A stretch of 7,247 nucleotides of DNA from an uncultured Clostridia bacterium. GTDB taxonomy: Bacteria; Bacillota; Clostridia; Oscillospirales; Ruminococcaceae. Numbering within the stretch: the first letter of the stretch is position 1; each line of letters opens with the position of its first letter. A model generated the notes under the pieces. It was not told where the DNA came from. It saw only the letters and a program-made list of their open reading frames with translations, and did no database searches. Positions 5,695 through 7,247 of this stretch are shown here, piece by piece. Both the position numbers and the translations under genes were made by a program. Where the stretch lies: the NCBI GenBank assembly GCA_947625455.1, contig CANQOJ010000112.1, forward strand, positions 1-7,247. Direction: 5' to 3'.

Positions 5695-6695
5695 ACTTCC
5701 CGGAGGATAGGTTACATAGACGCCCTAAAAGGTTTTGGAATAATATGTGTAGTTTTAGGACACGTTGCGGGAGGATATAGAACAGCGGGAACATTTCCCG
5801 ATGCGGAATGGCTGTTAAAGGCAATTTATAATATTACATACTGCTTTCATATGCCTTTCTTTTTCATTCTAAGCGGATTTGTATTTTTCCGTTCGTACTT
5901 TGATGAAAATTTAAAGCCCAAAATATCAAAACTAAAATGGCAAATATTAAATCTGGCTGTGGTGTATGCGTTTTTCAGTATTGTGTACGGTATTTTCAGA
6001 ATGATATTTGCAAAGTATTCAAACGGAGAAACAAATATTTCGGATTTATTGATGATATGGGCGAAACCGATTGCAGAATATTGGTATTTATATACATTGA
6101 TTTTTCTGTATCTTATTTTTATGATACCGGGAATTGTAAAACAAAAAATTTTGATACTGATACCGTCAGCTTTGCTGATATGTATATTAAGTATATATGT
6201 TAATGTGTGGTCATTGGGAAGTATAATGTATTATACGCTGTATTTTTGTGTGGGCATACTGATTTCAAGGGGAGAAAAACTTTTTGAAAGCAAGATTTTT
6301 ACAGCGTTAATATCATTAACGTCAATTGCACTAATGACAATTTACAAAGGAGATATTGAGGGTTTTAATGATGTACAGATAATAAAAATAGCCGTTGCGC
6401 TCGGAATTTCTTTAGGAATTATATTTTTATTCAAACAAATTCCGATTTTGGGAGAAAATCCTTTTCTTAAATTATGCGGACTGCATTGCCTTGAAATTTA
6501 TATAATACATGGTTTCTTCACGTCCGGCAATCGTACAATTTTGCATTTGCTCGGCATAACAGAGCCATATACAAGCATTTTGCTGAACTTTATAATAAGT
6601 CTGCTTGTTCCGTTTGCAATAGTTTGGCTATTTAAGAAAATAAAAATATACGACTTGTTTTTCAGACCGATTTATTTTATTAAATCAAAAATGAT

Positions 6696-6700
6696 AAGGA
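6696..6700 (+). promoter_or_regulatory. Ribosome binding site of glf inside the acyltransferase end
   Basis: AAGGA lies 9 bases before the glf ATG at 6710 and overlaps the last codons of the acyltransferase. It gives glf its own initiation signal, so glf translation need not fail completely when the acyltransferase is frame-shifted. Confidence 0.6.
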
Positions 6701-6709
6701 ATTGAGTTT

Positions 6710-7247
6710 ATGTATGATTATTTAATAGTAGGCGCAGGACTGTATGGTTCGGTGTTAGCAAATGAAGCAAAGAAAGCGGGGAAAAAAGTTCTCGTAATCG
6801 AAAAGCGTTCACATATAGGCGGGAACATATACACCGAAAACATGGGCGGAATAAATGTGCATAAATACGGCGCGCATATATTCCATACAAACAATGAAAA
6901 GGTATGGAAATACATAAATCAGTTTGCTGAGTTCAACCGCTACACTAATTCGCCTGTTGCGGTGTATAAGGACGAAATTTACAATATGCCGTTTAATATG
7001 AACACATTCAGCAAAATGTGGAATATAAAAACTCCAGAACAGGCAATGAAAATCATCGAAGAACAGCGCGGGGAAATAAAAGGAGAACCAAAAAATCTCG
7101 AAGAACAGGCAATAAAGCTTGTCGGCAGGGATATTTACGAAAAACTTGTAAAAGGCTACACCGAAAAACAATGGGGACGCGACTGCAAAGAACTTCCCGC
7201 ATTTATAATAAAGCGCCTGCCCGTAAGGTTTGTTTATGACAACAATT
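6710..7247 (+). CDS. glf: UDP-galactopyranose mutase, N-terminal part
   Basis: A flavoenzyme that interconverts UDP-galactopyranose and UDP-galactofuranose in the cytoplasm, supplying the furanose donor for cell-surface glycans. The 179 complete codons visible begin MYDYLIVGAGLYGSVLA with the FAD dinucleotide-binding GxGxxG (8-13). They continue with VIEKRSHIGGNIYTE (29-43), YGAHIFHTN (53-61), NSPVAVY (80-86), KGYTEKQWG (148-156) and the substrate-phosphate-binding Arg region RLPVRFVYDNN (169-179, R173). All of these are hallmark Glf segments. The gene is cut by the window end; a full enzyme is about 370 residues. It starts 4 bases after the acyltransferase stop, so it is the fifth gene of the same operon. 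Its presence implies that the polysaccharide contains galactofuranose, and a galactofuranosyltransferase should be encoded further downstream. Confidence 0.96.
   Translation, partial: MYDYLIVGAGLYGSVLANEAKKAGKKVLVIEKRSHIGGNIYTENMGGINVHKYGAHIFHTNNEKVWKYINQFAEFNRYTNSPVAVYKDEIYNMPFNMNTFSKMWNIKTPEQAMKIIEEQRGEIKGEPKNLEEQAIKLVGRDIYEKLVKGYTEKQWGRDCKELPAFIIKRLPVRFVYDNN

Larger units (their letters stand above)
5637..6705 (+). pseudogene. Membrane acyltransferase (family 3), frame-broken at a poly-G tract; likely phase-variable
   Basis: Acyltransferase-3 proteins are multi-pass membrane enzymes that O-acylate (often acetylate) surface sugars. From ATG 5637 the frame runs 47 codons and stops at TAG 5778-5780. 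With one G fewer in the ten-G run at 5685-5694, it reads through for 355 residues, the normal family size, to TGA 6703-6705. The rebuilt N-terminus contains K31-x10-H42 (the family R/K-x10-H motif, ending VVLGH) and H71 in CFHMPFFFILSGF; the rest shows about ten hydrophobic segments and no other break. The first in-frame ATG after the run is at 5851; starting there would lose membrane segment 1 and H42, so it should be inactive. AGGA lies 2 bases before the ATG, and the start overlaps the glycosyltransferase end by 11 bases, implying coupling. Natural OFF state, true pseudogene or sequencing error cannot be told apart here. Confidence 0.9.

Noticed and set aside
5318..5824. 168-codon minus-strand frame with a proline run
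   Set aside because: It is the complement of the glycosyltransferase and acyltransferase genes; the prolines are just the other strand of the G tract.
5851..6705. Acyltransferase as an intact 284-residue gene starting at ATG 5851
   Set aside because: This start falls inside the conserved HMPFFFILSGF block, lacks an SD, and drops the first membrane segment with the K-x10-H motif that is clearly encoded in the same frame upstream.
6809..7171. 120-codon minus-strand frame opposite glf
   Set aside because: Phe/Tyr-rich complement of an unmistakable UDP-galactopyranose mutase; no SD or family signal.

Overview
The window suggests a low-to-medium GC Firmicute, most likely a Clostridia/Oscillospiraceae-type gut or rumen bacterium. 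The reasons are AAGGA-type ribosome binding sites, a consensus TTGACA-N17-TATAAT promoter, AT-leaning coding sequence, and protein styles (a tubulin-like protein with coiled coil, a small CxxC zinc-ribbon protein, an EPS-type sugar transferase) that resemble that group. This placement is inference; the window has no rRNA or other strong taxonomic marker.

Layout. Two transcription units diverge from a gene-poor stretch at about 2650-3370. To the left, on the minus strand, a near-perfect sigma-A promoter (2726-2754) drives a 757-residue protein that reads as a divergent member of the bacterial tubulin-like family with a long helical C-terminal half (374-2647). It is followed after 25 bases by the N-terminal part of a Cys-rich multi-spanning membrane protein that runs off the window (1-348). 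To the right, on the plus strand, lies a tightly packed surface-polysaccharide operon: a small zinc-ribbon protein (3371-3616), an initiating polyprenyl-phosphate sugar-phosphate transferase (3620-4372), a GT-B glycosyltransferase of the WbuB/GT4 kind (4400-5647), a membrane acyltransferase of family 3 (5637-6705, frame-broken here), and the start of UDP-galactopyranose mutase glf (6710 to the window end). The polysaccharide genes would load the first sugar on a lipid carrier, extend it, decorate it with acyl groups and supply UDP-galactofuranose.

The most interesting points are two. First, the acyltransferase carries a run of ten G near its 5' end that puts the rest of the gene out of frame. 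Removing one G (nine) restores a full 355-residue protein with the family's K-x10-H motif. This looks like an ON/OFF phase-variation tract captured in the OFF state, with a sequencing or assembly error as the main alternative. Second, the tubulin-like protein keeps the overall order of family motifs but has a degenerate GTP-binding signature, suggesting a non-canonical or nucleotide-independent tubulin homologue working with a membrane partner.

The gene-poor stretch contains a strong plus-strand rho-independent terminator (3058-3090) with no protein gene upstream of it. This implies an unannotated small RNA or an attenuated leader for the polysaccharide operon.
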